NCBI RefSeq assembly: GCF_024029895.1
Contig: NZ_CP097457.1
Coordinates: 310,001 to 374,000, forward strand
Direction of reading: 5' to 3'
DNA: 64,000 bases
Origin: Buchnera aphidicola (Periphyllus lyropictus)
GTDB lineage: Bacteria; Pseudomonadota; Gammaproteobacteria; Enterobacterales; Enterobacteriaceae
The position numbers were made by a program, and so were the translations under genes. The notes under the pieces are model-generated. The model was not told the DNA's origin, searched no databases, and saw nothing but the letters and a program-made list of their open reading frames with translations. This document shows, piece by piece, positions 10,479-20,533 of this stretch; the stretch's first letter is position 1, and every line of letters begins with the position of its first letter.

Positions 10479-11156
10479 ATGATTAAAAAATCTCCAGTAG
10501 TAACTATTGATGGACCAAGTGGAGTAGGAAAAAGTACTTTATCTCAAAAAATATCTAAAAAATTGAAATGGAATATTCTTGAATCAGGATATATGTATAG
10601 AGTAATTGCGTTTTATATAATAAAAAAAAAATTATCTATTAAGGAAAAAGAAATAATACCTATTTTAAATAAAATAAATTTTAATTTCAAATATGAAGAA
10701 AAAAAATTTATAGTAATTTTAAATGGAAAAGATATTTCTAATGATATTAGTTCTCAAAAAGTATCTATGGTTGCTTCTAAAATTGCTATTTTTCCTTATA
10801 TAAGATATTGGCTTTTATTTTATCAAAGAAAATTTAGAAAATTTCCTGGTTTAATTGCTAACGGAAGAGATATGGGAACAGTTGTATTTCCAGATGCAAT
10901 ATTAAAAATATTTTTAAAAACAAAATTTATAGAAAGAGTAAATAGACGTATATTAGATTTTAAAAGAAGAGGATTTAATGTAAATAGAGATATTATTTTA
11001 AAAGAAATGAAAAAACGTGATTTAAAAGATAAAAATAGAATAATTTGTCCTTTAAGACCAGACAAAAATGCTATAATTATTGATTCTACTCATATGACAT
11101 TTAAAGAAACATTAAATTATATAATAAAATTTATTAAAAAAAAAATAGTTATTTAA
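10479..11156 (+). CDS. cmk: cytidylate kinase
   Basis: Phosphorylates CMP/dCMP with ATP. The 225 residues match the E. coli length. The P-loop GPSGVGKSTLSQ is at about 12-23, the NMP-binding ANGRDMGTVVFPDA is central, and the LID-type KKRDLKDKNRIICPLRP follows. AAAGG precedes the ATG. It lies between aroA and rpsA as in E. coli. Confidence 0.96.
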   Translation: MIKKSPVVTIDGPSGVGKSTLSQKISKKLKWNILESGYMYRVIAFYIIKKKLSIKEKEIIPILNKINFNFKYEEKKFIVILNGKDISNDISSQKVSMVASKIAIFPYIRYWLLFYQRKFRKFPGLIANGRDMGTVVFPDAILKIFLKTKFIERVNRRILDFKRRGFNVNRDIILKEMKKRDLKDKNRIICPLRPDKNAIIIDSTHMTFKETLNYIIKFIKKKIVI

Positions 11157-11161
11157 AAAAT

Positions 11162-11173
11162 ACTCTTTAACAA
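11162..11173 (+). promoter_or_regulatory. boxA-like element in the rpsA leader
   Basis: The sequence ACTCTTTAACAA between cmk and rpsA contains the core CTCTTTAACA of the E. coli rrn boxA (TGCTCTTTAACA), the binding site of the NusB-S10 complex. The genome's own rrs leader carries a related CGCTCTTTTAAA at 51997-52008. The match is seen directly; a regulatory role for rpsA is inference. Confidence 0.35.
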
Positions 11174-11251
11174 GGATTTTAGTTAATTTCAATTAATAAG
11201 CTTTTTTACAATGAAGTTTAAAAGTTTTATAAAAATATGTAAAAAATATAT

Positions 11252-12940
11252 ATGAAAGAATCTTTTTCCAAATTATTTAAAAAATCACTAGAAATAACTA
11301 ATACGAAACCAGGTTCTATAATTAAAGGAATTATAATTTCTATAAATAAAGAAAATGTTTTGGTAGATTCTGGATTAAAATCAGAATCTTTAATTCCAAT
11401 TGAACAATTTAAAAATATTGATGGAAATATAGATATTAATATTGGAGATAAAATAAAAGTAGCTTTAGATGCTGTAGAAGATGGTTTTGGTGAAACAATA
11501 CTTTCTCGTGAAAAAGCAAAAAGACATCAATCATGGTTAGTTTTAGAAAAAAATCATAAAAATTCTACTAATATAAAAGGTACTATAAATGGAAAAGTAA
11601 AAGGAGGATTTACTGTAGAATTAAATGATATACGTGCTTTTTTACCAGGTTCTTTAGTAGATATTCGACCTATCAGAGAAACGTCTCATTTAGAAGGAAA
11701 AATTTTAGAATTTAAAGTAATTAAATTAGATAAAAAAAGAAATAATGTAGTTGTTTCAAGAAGAGCAGTTATAGAATCTGAAAATAGTGTAGAACGTGAA
11801 CAATTATTAATGAGTATTAAAGAAGGTTTAAAAATTAAAGGAACTGTAAAAAATTTGACAGATTATGGAGCTTTTATAGATTTAGGAGGAGTAGATGGAT
11901 TATTGCATATCACTGATATGGCTTGGAAAAGAGTAAAACATCCAAAAGAAATAGTTAGTATTGGAGAAAAAATATTAGTTAAAATTTTAAAATTTGATAA
12001 AGAAAAAACAAGAGTTTCATTAGGTTTAAAACAATTAGGTGAAGATCCTTGGAAAAACATATCTAAAAGATATCCAGAAAAATCAAAAATTACTGGAAAA
12101 ATTACTAATTTAACAGATTATGGATGTTTTGTTGAAATTGAAGAAGGAATAGAAGGATTAGTTCATATTTCTGAAATGAATTGGACAAATAAAAATATTC
12201 ATCCTTCTAAAGTAGTTAAATTAAATGAAATTGTAAAGGTAATGGTTTTAGATATTGATGAAGAACGAAGAAGAATTTCATTAGGATTAAAACAATGCAC
12301 TATAAATCCATGGAAAAATTTTTCTAAATTAAATAAAAAAGGTTCTAAAGTTGTTGGAAAAATTAAATCTATTACTGATTTTGGAATATTTATAGGATTA
12401 AAAGAAGGAATTGATGGATTAGTTCACTTATCTGATATAGATTGGGAAAAATCTGGAGAAGATGTTGTAAAAAATTATAAAAAAGGAGATGAAATTACTA
12501 CTGTTGTATTACAAGTAGATTCATATAGAGAAAGAATATCATTAAGTATTAAACATTTAAAAAAAGATCCTTTTAATAAATATATTAAAAAAAATAAAAA
12601 AAATTCAATAGTAAAAGGTAAATTAAATTCTTTTAAATCTAAAGATAGAGCAATTATAAAACTTAAAAAAAATATTTTTGGAGTAATAGTTTTTTCAAAT
12701 TTAAAAAATATTGATATAAATAAACAAATTAAAACATTAAAACAAAACAAAATATTGGATTTTAATATTTTAAATATAGATAGAAAAAAAAGAATTATTT
12801 ATTTATCTTTTTTAAAAAATATGTTTAATACAGAACAAAAAATAAATGATTCTATAAATAAATTAAAAAAATTAAAAAATAACAAAAATTTTTCTAATAC
12901 CATGACAGATGCTTTTATAGATGCTAAAAATATAGAATAA
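11252..12940 (+). CDS. rpsA: 30S ribosomal protein S1
   Basis: mRNA-binding ribosomal protein needed to load structured or SD-poor messages. The 562 residues (E. coli 557) form six S1 repeats, beginning near residues 20, 105, 190, 277, 364 and 450. Repeats 3-5 have the classic pattern ([20 protein letters not shown] and relatives); the last repeat is eroded and lysine-rich. The 95-nt leader has no Shine-Dalgarno close to the ATG. E. coli rpsA is also translated without a canonical SD and is autoregulated through its leader, so this may be a conserved trait. ihfB, expected downstream from the E. coli order, is absent. Confidence 0.96.
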   Translation: MKESFSKLFKKSLEITNTKPGSIIKGIIISINKENVLVDSGLKSESLIPIEQFKNIDGNIDINIGDKIKVALDAVEDGFGETILSREKAKRHQSWLVLEKNHKNSTNIKGTINGKVKGGFTVELNDIRAFLPGSLVDIRPIRETSHLEGKILEFKVIKLDKKRNNVVVSRRAVIESENSVEREQLLMSIKEGLKIKGTVKNLTDYGAFIDLGGVDGLLHITDMAWKRVKHPKEIVSIGEKILVKILKFDKEKTRVSLGLKQLGEDPWKNISKRYPEKSKITGKITNLTDYGCFVEIEEGIEGLVHISEMNWTNKNIHPSKVVKLNEIVKVMVLDIDEERRRISLGLKQCTINPWKNFSKLNKKGSKVVGKIKSITDFGIFIGLKEGIDGLVHLSDIDWEKSGEDVVKNYKKGDEITTVVLQVDSYRERISLSIKHLKKDPFNKYIKKNKKNSIVKGKLNSFKSKDRAIIKLKKNIFGVIVFSNLKNIDINKQIKTLKQNKILDFNILNIDRKKRIIYLSFLKNMFNTEQKINDSINKLKKLKNNKNFSNTMTDAFIDAKNIE

Positions 12941-13063
12941 AAATTTTTATAATAAATAGTTTATAGTATAAAAAATTATAAAAATATATAATTTATTAAT
13001 TTAATAATTTTAGAAATTTAATTTTTTAAATATTGTAAAATATTTTTATTAAAAGAGAAATAT

Positions 13064-13843
13064 ATGAAAACACCAATAATTATTGCTAATTGGAAATTAA
13101 ATGGACATAAATTATTAGTTGAAAAATTTTCTAAAAAAATAAAAAATATAGAAAAAAATTTTTTTAAAGAAAATACAATTATTTTATCTCCTCCTGTAAT
13201 ATATATTCAAAAAATGAAAGAGAAAATAAAAAATAAAAAAATTTTTTTTGCGGCGCAAAATGTTGATTTTAATAATAAAGGAGCTTTTACTGGAGAAATA
13301 TCTTCTTATATGATTAATGAAATTGGAGCTAAATATGTAATATTAGGTCATTCTGAAAGGAGAAAAAATCATAATGAAGATAATTTATGTATAGCAAAAA
13401 AATTTAAATCTGTAAAAAAAAATAATTTAATTCCAATATTATGTATAGGAGAAACAGAGCAAGAAAAAAAAGATGGTTTAACTAAAAATATTTTAAAAAA
13501 TCAAATTAATCAAATATTTTTAAAATGTGGATTAAATTCTTTTCATAAAACTTGTATTGCATATGAACCTGTATGGGCTATTGGAACTGGAAAAAATGCT
13601 TCTCCTATTTTAATTAATAAAATTATGAAATTTATAAAAAAATATATAATTTATAAAAGTAAAAATAAAAATACTAAAATATATTTGCAATATGGAGGTT
13701 CAGTTTCTACTAAAAATATAAAAAGTATAATAAAGAGTAAATATGTAAATGGAGTATTAGTTGGTTCTGGATCATTAGATTATAAAAATTTTTTTAAAAT
13801 TATTAAAATTTCTTATAAAATAAAAAAAAATTTATTAAAATAA
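13064..13843 (+). CDS. tpiA: triosephosphate isomerase
   Basis: Interconverts dihydroxyacetone phosphate and glyceraldehyde-3-phosphate. The 259 residues match the family. Catalytic residues are visible as Lys in NWKLNG (about 11), His in LGHSERR (about 96) and Glu in AYEPVWAIGTG (about 168), with the phosphate-binding YGGSV and GVLVGSGSL later. AAGAGAAA precedes the ATG. Its 3' end overlaps the 3' end of convergent pfkA by 9 bp. Confidence 0.97.
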   Translation: MKTPIIIANWKLNGHKLLVEKFSKKIKNIEKNFFKENTIILSPPVIYIQKMKEKIKNKKIFFAAQNVDFNNKGAFTGEISSYMINEIGAKYVILGHSERRKNHNEDNLCIAKKFKSVKKNNLIPILCIGETEQEKKDGLTKNILKNQINQIFLKCGLNSFHKTCIAYEPVWAIGTGKNASPILINKIMKFIKKYIIYKSKNKNTKIYLQYGGSVSTKNIKSIIKSKYVNGVLVGSGSLDYKNFFKIIKISYKIKKNLLK

Positions 13844-14800
13844 ATTTTTTGCTAAAAAGATTATTTTTTTATCGTATTTTTTTTTTATAAAATTAAATGC
13901 ATAATTAATATCATTATATATAATTTTATTATTTTTAATACCTATACATTTTCCAAATTTTTTTTTTAATAATAATTTTACTGAGAAATAACCCATTTTT
14001 GAAGCTAGAATTCTATCAAAAGCTACTGGAGCTCCTCCTCGTTGAATATGTCCGAGAACTGTAGCTCTAGTTTCTTGATTAACTTCTTTTTCTATTTTTT
14101 TAGCTAATTTTTTTACATTACAAATATGTTCTGTAATTCCTATTAAAATGTTTTTTTTTTCTTTTTTTACATTTTTTTTAATTTTTTTTATTAATTTTTT
14201 TTCATTATACGGTATTTCTGGTATAATAATATATTGACAACCTCCTGCAATTGAAGAAAATAAAGTTAAATCTCCACAATTTCTTCCCATTATTTCAATA
14301 ATTGTAATTCTTTTATGAGAACAAGATGTATCTCTTAATTTATCAATTAATTGAACTACTGTTTCTAAAGCAGTACTATATCCTATAGTATAATCCGTTC
14401 CAAAAATATCATTATCAATTGTTCCAGGTATACTAATACAAGGAAAATTCATTTTATTTAATTTATTTGCTCCTATATAAGTTCCATTTCCTCCTATCGC
14501 AATTAATGCATCTATTTTTTTATTTTTCATATTTAAAATTGCTATTTCTCTAGTTTTTTTCTTATAAAATTTTTTATATCTAGCTGTTCCAAGAAACGTT
14601 CCTCCTTTATTAATAATATTAGATACACTTTTTTTATTTAATTTTATTATTCGATTCTTACATAATCCTAAATAACCATCCAATACTCCTAATACTTTTA
14701 TATTATTGTTACAAGAAGTACGAACTATGCTTCGAATAGCAGCATTCATTCCTGGAGAATCTCCTCCACTAGTCAAAACTGCTATTTTTTTAATAATCAT
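13835..14800 (-). CDS. pfkA: 6-phosphofructokinase
   Basis: ATP-dependent phosphofructokinase, the committed step of glycolysis. The 321 residues match E. coli PfkA (320). ATP-binding TSGGDSPGMNAAIR is at 9-22, the catalytic loop is PGTIDNDIFGTDYTIG (about 125-140), and MGRNCGDL and GHIQRGGAPVAFDR are present. The allosteric-site region is lysine-rich but recognisable. The last three codons overlap tpiA tail to tail; gpmA follows upstream on the same strand. Confidence 0.97.
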   Translation of the reverse strand: MIIKKIAVLTSGGDSPGMNAAIRSIVRTSCNNNIKVLGVLDGYLGLCKNRIIKLNKKSVSNIINKGGTFLGTARYKKFYKKKTREIAILNMKNKKIDALIAIGGNGTYIGANKLNKMNFPCISIPGTIDNDIFGTDYTIGYSTALETVVQLIDKLRDTSCSHKRITIIEIMGRNCGDLTLFSSIAGGCQYIIIPEIPYNEKKLIKKIKKNVKKEKKNILIGITEHICNVKKLAKKIEKEVNQETRATVLGHIQRGGAPVAFDRILASKMGYFSVKLLLKKKFGKCIGIKNNKIIYNDINYAFNFIKKKYDKKIIFLAKNLF

Positions 14801-14862
14801 AACGCCTCTGATTGAAATTTTTTAAAATAAAAAATATTTTTTATTTTAAAAAATTTTTATTT

Positions 14863-15552
14863 TTATAAAAAATAGTATTTTTTTGGTTTTAAATTATTAT
14901 CAAATTGATAAATAATTGGTCTTCCTGTAGGTATATTTAAATTTGGTACATCTTCAACTTTAATTTTATCTAGATATGTAATTAATGCTCTTAAAGAATT
15001 TCCATGCGCAACAATAATAATTTTTTTATTTTTTTTTAATTCTGGAATAATAATATTTTTCCAATAAGGTACAACACGTTTTAAAGTTAACTCTAAACTT
15101 TCTGCAAGAGGAAAATTTCGTTTTTTTATTTTAGAATATCTTAAATCATATCCAGATTTTTCATCATTATATTTTTTTATACAAGGAGGTACTGAAAAAA
15201 AACTTCTTCTCCAGTTAAAAATTTTTTTTTTTCCATAAATTTTTATTACTTTTTCTTTATTTAATCCCTGAAGTTTTCCATAATGTCTTTCATTTAAACG
15301 CCATGTTTTTTTAATTTTAACCCAAGGTTGATTAATTTTTTTTAATATTATCCATAAAGTATAAATCGCTCTTTTTAATACTGAAGTATGAAAACTATCA
15401 AAAAACATATTGTTTTTTTTTAAAAGTTTTCCTGCTTTTTTAGCTTCTTTTTTTCCATTTTTTGTTAATTTGGAATCATACCATCCTGTAAATTTATTAG
15501 ATTCATTCCATTCACTTTCTCCATGTCTTATTAAAACTACTTTAAAAATCAT
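14863..15552 (-). CDS. gpmA: 2,3-bisphosphoglycerate-dependent phosphoglycerate mutase
   Basis: Interconverts 3- and 2-phosphoglycerate through a phosphohistidine. LIRHGESEWNESNKFTGWYD at the N-terminus carries the catalytic His (about 10); LNERHYGKLQGLNK and VAHGNSLRAL carry the other active-site residues. Length is 229 against about 250 in E. coli; the protein stops right after KKYYFL and lacks the mobile C-terminal tail of about 20 residues. TAAGGAAA precedes the ATG. Confidence 0.96.
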   Translation of the reverse strand: MIFKVVLIRHGESEWNESNKFTGWYDSKLTKNGKKEAKKAGKLLKKNNMFFDSFHTSVLKRAIYTLWIILKKINQPWVKIKKTWRLNERHYGKLQGLNKEKVIKIYGKKKIFNWRRSFFSVPPCIKKYNDEKSGYDLRYSKIKKRNFPLAESLELTLKRVVPYWKNIIIPELKKNKKIIIVAHGNSLRALITYLDKIKVEDVPNLNIPTGRPIIYQFDNNLKPKKYYFL

Positions 15553-15632
15553 TTAAAATTTCCTTAACAAAAATAAAAAAATAAAAAATATAAGATTAAG
15601 AATTTTTTAATTTATTATAAAAATTTGATTTC

Positions 15633-15678
15633 ACTAATATAATTCTTTTCTAATTCTATTGCAAAGAATTATATTAGT
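15633..15678 (-). terminator. hairpin/terminator downstream of sucB
   Basis: A perfect 16-bp inverted repeat (15633-15648 with 15663-15678) encloses a 14-nt loop and includes two G-C pairs. On the minus strand it is followed by a stretch rich in U. It lies between sucB and gpmA, both minus strand, so it likely ends the sucAB transcript. Confidence 0.5.
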
Positions 15679-15780
15679 TATAAATATTTTTAAAAATATA
15701 AAAATTAAAATAATATTCTATAGTATTTTACTATATTTAAAAATGAATTTCTATGAAAGAATATAATTTTAAAAAAACAA

Positions 15781-16917
15781 CTATATATCTAATATAACTT
15801 TTATAAAATTCTCTAATGTATTTTTAATATTCATTAAAAATCCTACTGAATCCTTTCCATCAATTAATCTATGATCATAAGATAAAGATATATACATCAT
15901 GGGAGCAATAGTAATTTTTTTTTTAGATACTATTGGTCTTTTTTTTATAACGTGAATTCCTAATATTGCAGTTTGAGGAGGATTTATAATAGGAGTAGAT
16001 ATTAAAGATCCAAAAACTCCTCCGTTAGTTATAGTAAAAGTTCCTTCTTGTAAATCTTGTAAAGTTAATTTATTTTCATTAGCTTTATTAATATAAGATT
16101 TTATTTTTTTTTCTATTTCTGACATAGACATTTTATTTGCTTTTATTAAAACTGGAGCAATTAATCCTCTTTTTGTTGAAATTGCAATATTTATATTAAA
16201 ATTTTTATAAAAAATTATTTTATCTTTATAAATAGAAGTATTAATTATTGGATATTTTTTTAATGCTATAATTACTGATTTTACAAAAAAAGACATTAAT
16301 CCTAATTTAACTTTATATTTATTTTTAAAATCTTCTCCCCATTTTTTTCTAATATTTAATATAGAATTCATATTTACTTCATTAAAAGTAGTTAACATTG
16401 CAGTTTTATTTTTAGATTTAACTAATTTTTCTGAAATTTTTTTTCTTAAAGGAGACATATCAATAATTTTTTTTATTTTTAAATTATTTTTTTTTAAAAA
16501 TAAATCTAAATTTAAATTATTTTCATTAATTTTAAAATTGTTATTTTTAAAATTATTTTTAAAGCTTAATTTTTCATCTTTAATTAATGTTTTTTTTTTA
16601 AAAAGATTTTTTTTTCTTCTTTCAGATGGAGAAAAAATATTTTCTTCTATTATATTTATTTTTTTTTTTTTTATTTTATCTTTAAAATATCCTAATATTT
16701 CGTTAGATTTTACTGTATCACCAGTATTTTTTATTATTTTATTTAAAATTCCATCATTTGATGCAGGAACTTCAATAACTATTTTATCTGTTTCTAAATC
16801 TACTAATAAATCATTTCTTAAAATATTATCTCCAATTTTTTTATGCCATTTAATAATTTTAGCAGTATAGACAGATTCAGGAAGTTCAGGAACTAAAATT
16901 TTTATTTCATTTTTCAT
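15781..16917 (-). CDS. sucB: dihydrolipoamide succinyltransferase (E2 of 2-oxoglutarate dehydrogenase)
   Basis: E2 core of the 2-oxoglutarate dehydrogenase complex; transfers succinyl from lipoyl to CoA. An N-terminal lipoyl domain carries the lipoylated Lys in ETDKIVIEVPA (K45). A short subunit-binding segment near 95-105 (SPSERRKK) is flanked by Lys/Asn-rich linkers. The catalytic domain ends with SYDHRLIDGKDSVGFL, giving active His349 and Asp353. At 378 residues it is about 27 shorter than E. coli, mostly in the linkers. Its AGGA ribosome site sits at the very end of sucA (3-nt spacing), so translation is probably coupled. It depends on the lipA/lipB pathway at 33.4-35.0 kb. Confidence 0.96.
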   Translation of the reverse strand: MKNEIKILVPELPESVYTAKIIKWHKKIGDNILRNDLLVDLETDKIVIEVPASNDGILNKIIKNTGDTVKSNEILGYFKDKIKKKKINIIEENIFSPSERRKKNLFKKKTLIKDEKLSFKNNFKNNNFKINENNLNLDLFLKKNNLKIKKIIDMSPLRKKISEKLVKSKNKTAMLTTFNEVNMNSILNIRKKWGEDFKNKYKVKLGLMSFFVKSVIIALKKYPIINTSIYKDKIIFYKNFNINIAISTKRGLIAPVLIKANKMSMSEIEKKIKSYINKANENKLTLQDLQEGTFTITNGGVFGSLISTPIINPPQTAILGIHVIKKRPIVSKKKITIAPMMYISLSYDHRLIDGKDSVGFLMNIKNTLENFIKVILDI

Positions 16918-16920
16918 TTT

Positions 16921-19670
16921 TTATATCCTATTTTTAAAAACCGAGTCAATAATTAATAATTGCTCTTTTTTATGAATATATATATTTCCAGTAGCTGAAG
17001 ATGAAGAAGAATTTCTGCCAATATATTTTATATTTCCTTGATTAGATAATATTTTTTCAAAAATATTTTTTATGTAATTCCATGCACCTTGATTAGAAGG
17101 TTCTTCTTGACACCAAAAAATATTTTTTACATAAAAATATTTTTTAATGATTTTTTTTATTTTAATTTTTGGAAACGGATAAAATTGTTCGATTTTAATT
17201 ATAAGAATATTTTTTATTTTTATTAATTTATATTTTTCTAATAATTCATAATATATTTTTCCTGAACAAAAAATTATTTTTGAAATATTTTTATTTTTTA
17301 TAAAACTTTTATCATAAATTAATTTTTGAAATTTTCCATTATATATTTCAGAAAATGAAGAACTAGAAAGTGGATTTCTTAATAATGATTTAGGAGAAAA
17401 AATAATTAAAGGAGTATTCATTTTTTTATGTACATGAGAAAATAATAAATGAAATATTTGAGAAGAATTTGTAGGAATACAAACTCTCATATTATCATTA
17501 GAACATAATTGCAAATATCTTTCTATTCTTGCTGAAGAATGTTCTGGGCCTTGTCCTTCATAACCGTGAGGTAAATATATTACTATTCCAGACGTTTGAT
17601 TCCATTTTTCCATACTAGAGCTAATAAATTGATCAATAACTACTTGAGCAACATTAGAAAAATCTCCAAATTGAGCTTCCCAAATATTTAAAGTATTTTT
17701 ATTTCTTAAACTATATCCATATTCAAAAGCAAGTACCGCTTCTTCTGATAAAACAGAATCCCAAATATAAAATTTTGAATTTTTAATATTTTTTAAAGGA
17801 GTATATTTTTTTCCATTAATTTGATCATAAATTGAAATATGACGATGAAAAAATGTTCCACGAGAAACATCTTCTCCAGAAATTCTGCATGATACACCAT
17901 TTTTTAATAAATATCCATAAGCTAAATTTTCTGCTGCCCCCCAATCTAATTTTTTATTTTTTTTAATCATTTCTAATCTATTTAAATAAATTTTTTTAAC
18001 TAAGGGGTGAGCGTTAAAATTTTTCGGTAAAGTATTTATTAATTTAAAAATTTTAATTAATTTATTTTTTGAAAATTTTAATTTAACTTTATTAAAAGAA
18101 GATTTCTTTTTTTTTAAAAAAGATTGAAATTTTAAAGAAGAATAATTTGGATTAATTACTAAACCTTTATCCAAGGTATTAATATAATTAGATTCTATTT
18201 TATTAATTTGTTTTATTTTAATAATTTTTTCATTTATTAATTTTTTAGAATATATTTCTTGAATTGAACGATGATTTTTTATCTTTTTATACATTAATGG
18301 TTGTGTTACAGATGGTTCTTCAGATTCATTATGTCCATTTTTTCTATATCCAATTAAATCAATAAAAACGTCTTTTTTAAATTTTTTTCTATAATCTATA
18401 CTCATTTTTATTGAAAAAACAAATGCTTCTGGATCATCTGAATTAACATGAAAAATAGGAGATTCAATTAATTTTGCTATATCAGTACAATAATAACTTG
18501 ATCTCATACTATTTATATCTGAAGTAGTAAATCCTATTTGATTATTAATAATAATATGTAAAGATCCACCTACATTATAACCTTTCGTTTGAGACATATT
18601 TAAAATTTCTTGTATTACTCCTTGACCAGAAAAAGAAGCATCTCCATGTATCATAATAGAAAGTACTGAATGATTTTTTTTAAATTTTAAAAAATCTATT
18701 CTAGATCTTGTTAAACCCATTACTACTGGATTAATAATTTCTAAGTGAGAAGGATTATATTCTAAATTAATTCTTCCTGTATTATATTTTGTTTTTACTT
18801 TAGAATAATATCCTAAATGATATTTTACGTCTCCATTATGTAAAGTATTACATTTTCCTGAAAACTCTTTAAATAATTGAGTAGTAGATTTTCCAAGAAC
18901 ATTTATTAAAACGTTTAATCTTCCACGATGAGCCATTCCTATATATAAATCTAATATATTTTTTTTTATAGAATATGTAATTAATTCATATAAACCAGGA
19001 ATTAAAGAATCATTACCTTCTAAAGAAAATCTTTTATAACCTGGATATTTTGTATTAATATATTTTTCAAAAGTTTGAGAATAAATAATTGCATTTAATA
19101 TATCTAATTTTTTTTTTTTTTTAAAACTACTTTTTTTCCAATTTTTTTCAATATAACTTTGAATCCATTTTTTTTCTTTTTTTGAATTTATATGACAAAA
19201 TTCAAAACCAATTGTAGAACAATATTTTTTTTTAATCCATTTAAGAAAAATATCAAAATTTAAAAACTTTTGTTTTATATTTAAATTTTTATTAATATTA
19301 ATTTTTTTATTTAAATAATTTTTATTAAAATTAAAAAAAATATAATTTAATTTATTTATTTTCTTTTTATATTTTTTTTTATTTAAAGGATTAATATCAG
19401 AATATTTATGACCTTTAAATCGAAAAAAACTTAATATTTTTAAAATTTTTTCTTTAATAAAATAATTTTTTTTTTGAAATATAATTTTTTTATTTTTTTT
19501 TTTTTTATTTTTTTTTTTTTTTTTTCTATTTCTTTAAATTTTTTTTTCCATAACTGACTTACTGAATTTTTGTTATTTAAATATTTTATATACATTTTTT
19601 CAATATAATTTTGATTAATAGAATTAATCCAGAATTCATTAAATATTTTTTTTAAATTTTTTTTATTCAT
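16921..19670 (-). CDS. sucA: 2-oxoglutarate dehydrogenase E1, frameshifted at a poly(A) tract
   Basis: Thiamine-diphosphate E1 subunit decarboxylating 2-oxoglutarate. It starts at the ATG at 19670 (MNKKNLKKIFNEFW), with AGAGA upstream, and reads to the lysine run encoded around 19526-19491. That frame stops at 19442. The homologous continuation (ILSFFRFKGHKYSDINPLN, matching E. coli INAYRFRGHQHANLDPLG) is in the frame one base over, and stays open to 16921 through MAHRGRLNVLINVLGK, IHGDASFSGQG, GEDVSRGTFFHRH and EAQFGDF. The shift lies inside A18 (19508-19525) or A14 (19493-19506). One extra A in the mRNA, or two fewer, gives a 916-residue protein (E. coli 933). The long downstream part is well conserved, so I treat it as probably functional through slippage. 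A sequencing error is the alternative. Confidence 0.85.
19493..19525 (-). repeat. A18 + A14 homopolymer tract at the sucA frameshift
   Basis: On the coding strand, 18 A, one T and 14 A occur in a row. The open frame before the tract and the open frame after it differ by one base. This is the kind of sequence at which RNA polymerase is known to slip in insect endosymbionts. Confidence 0.9.
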
Positions 19671-19773
19671 ATAATTTCTCTTTATCTTTATATATAATAT
19701 TTTCAAAAAAATTAATAAAAATTTTTTTTAAAAAAAATAATATTTTTATAAATTTTTATCTTTAAAAAAATAT

Positions 19774-20514
19774 TTATGCAGGATTTTCAATATTTATAAA
19801 TTTTATATCTAATTCTTTATAAGTATTAGATAACCATTTTCCGAGTAATTTTATTCCTCCTTTTTCTGTTGCATGATGCCCAATAGAAAAAAAATGTATA
19901 TTTGATTCACGAGCATAATGAGTAGTTTCTTCAGAAATTTCTCCAGTAATAAAACAATCAATATTATTTTTTATTGCTTCATGAATAAATTTTTGACCTT
20001 TTCCGCTACACCAAGCTACACTAAATATTTTTTTTTTTGCTGGAATATGTATAGGTTTTTTTTTAAATAAAGAAAAAATTTTTTTATATAATACTTTTCC
20101 ACTAATTGAATTAGAAAAATTACCCCACCAAACAAAATTATTTAATTTTCCTAATCTATTAATTTTTAAAATTTTTTCAATATAAGAATTATTTCCTATT
20201 TCTAAATTAGCGTCTAAAGGTAAATGCCAACTATATAAATTTATATTATTTAATAAAATTATTTTTAATCGTTTTCTCATAAATCCTTGTATATTTTTTG
20301 GGGAATTATCCCAAAAAATTCCATGATGTACTATAACAGCATGTGCTTTATGAAATACAGCTTGTTCTAATAAAAGTTTACAAGATGTTACACCTGTAAT
20401 AATTTTTTTAACATTAGAACAACCTTCAATTTGAAGTCCATTGTAAGTAAAATCTTTATAAGATTTAGCTTTTAATTTTTTATTAATTATTTCTTCTAAT
20501 AACGTATTTTTCAT
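19774..20514 (-). CDS. ybgI: Nif3-family dinuclear metal protein YbgI
   Basis: Member of the Nif3/YbgI family, toroidal hexamers with a dinuclear metal site; annotated in databases as GTP cyclohydrolase 1 type 2-like, with the true role unsettled. The 246 residues match E. coli YbgI (247). Likely metal ligands appear in VIVHHGIFWD, LPLDANLEIGNN and SIGHHATEKGG. The last codons encode INIENPA. It is on the same strand as phrB (19-bp gap) and sucA. Confidence 0.92.
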   Translation of the reverse strand: MKNTLLEEIINKKLKAKSYKDFTYNGLQIEGCSNVKKIITGVTSCKLLLEQAVFHKAHAVIVHHGIFWDNSPKNIQGFMRKRLKIILLNNINLYSWHLPLDANLEIGNNSYIEKILKINRLGKLNNFVWWGNFSNSISGKVLYKKIFSLFKKKPIHIPAKKKIFSVAWCSGKGQKFIHEAIKNNIDCFITGEISEETTHYARESNIHFFSIGHHATEKGGIKLLGKWLSNTYKELDIKFINIENPA

Positions 20515-20533
20515 ATTGTATTAAATATTCAAT

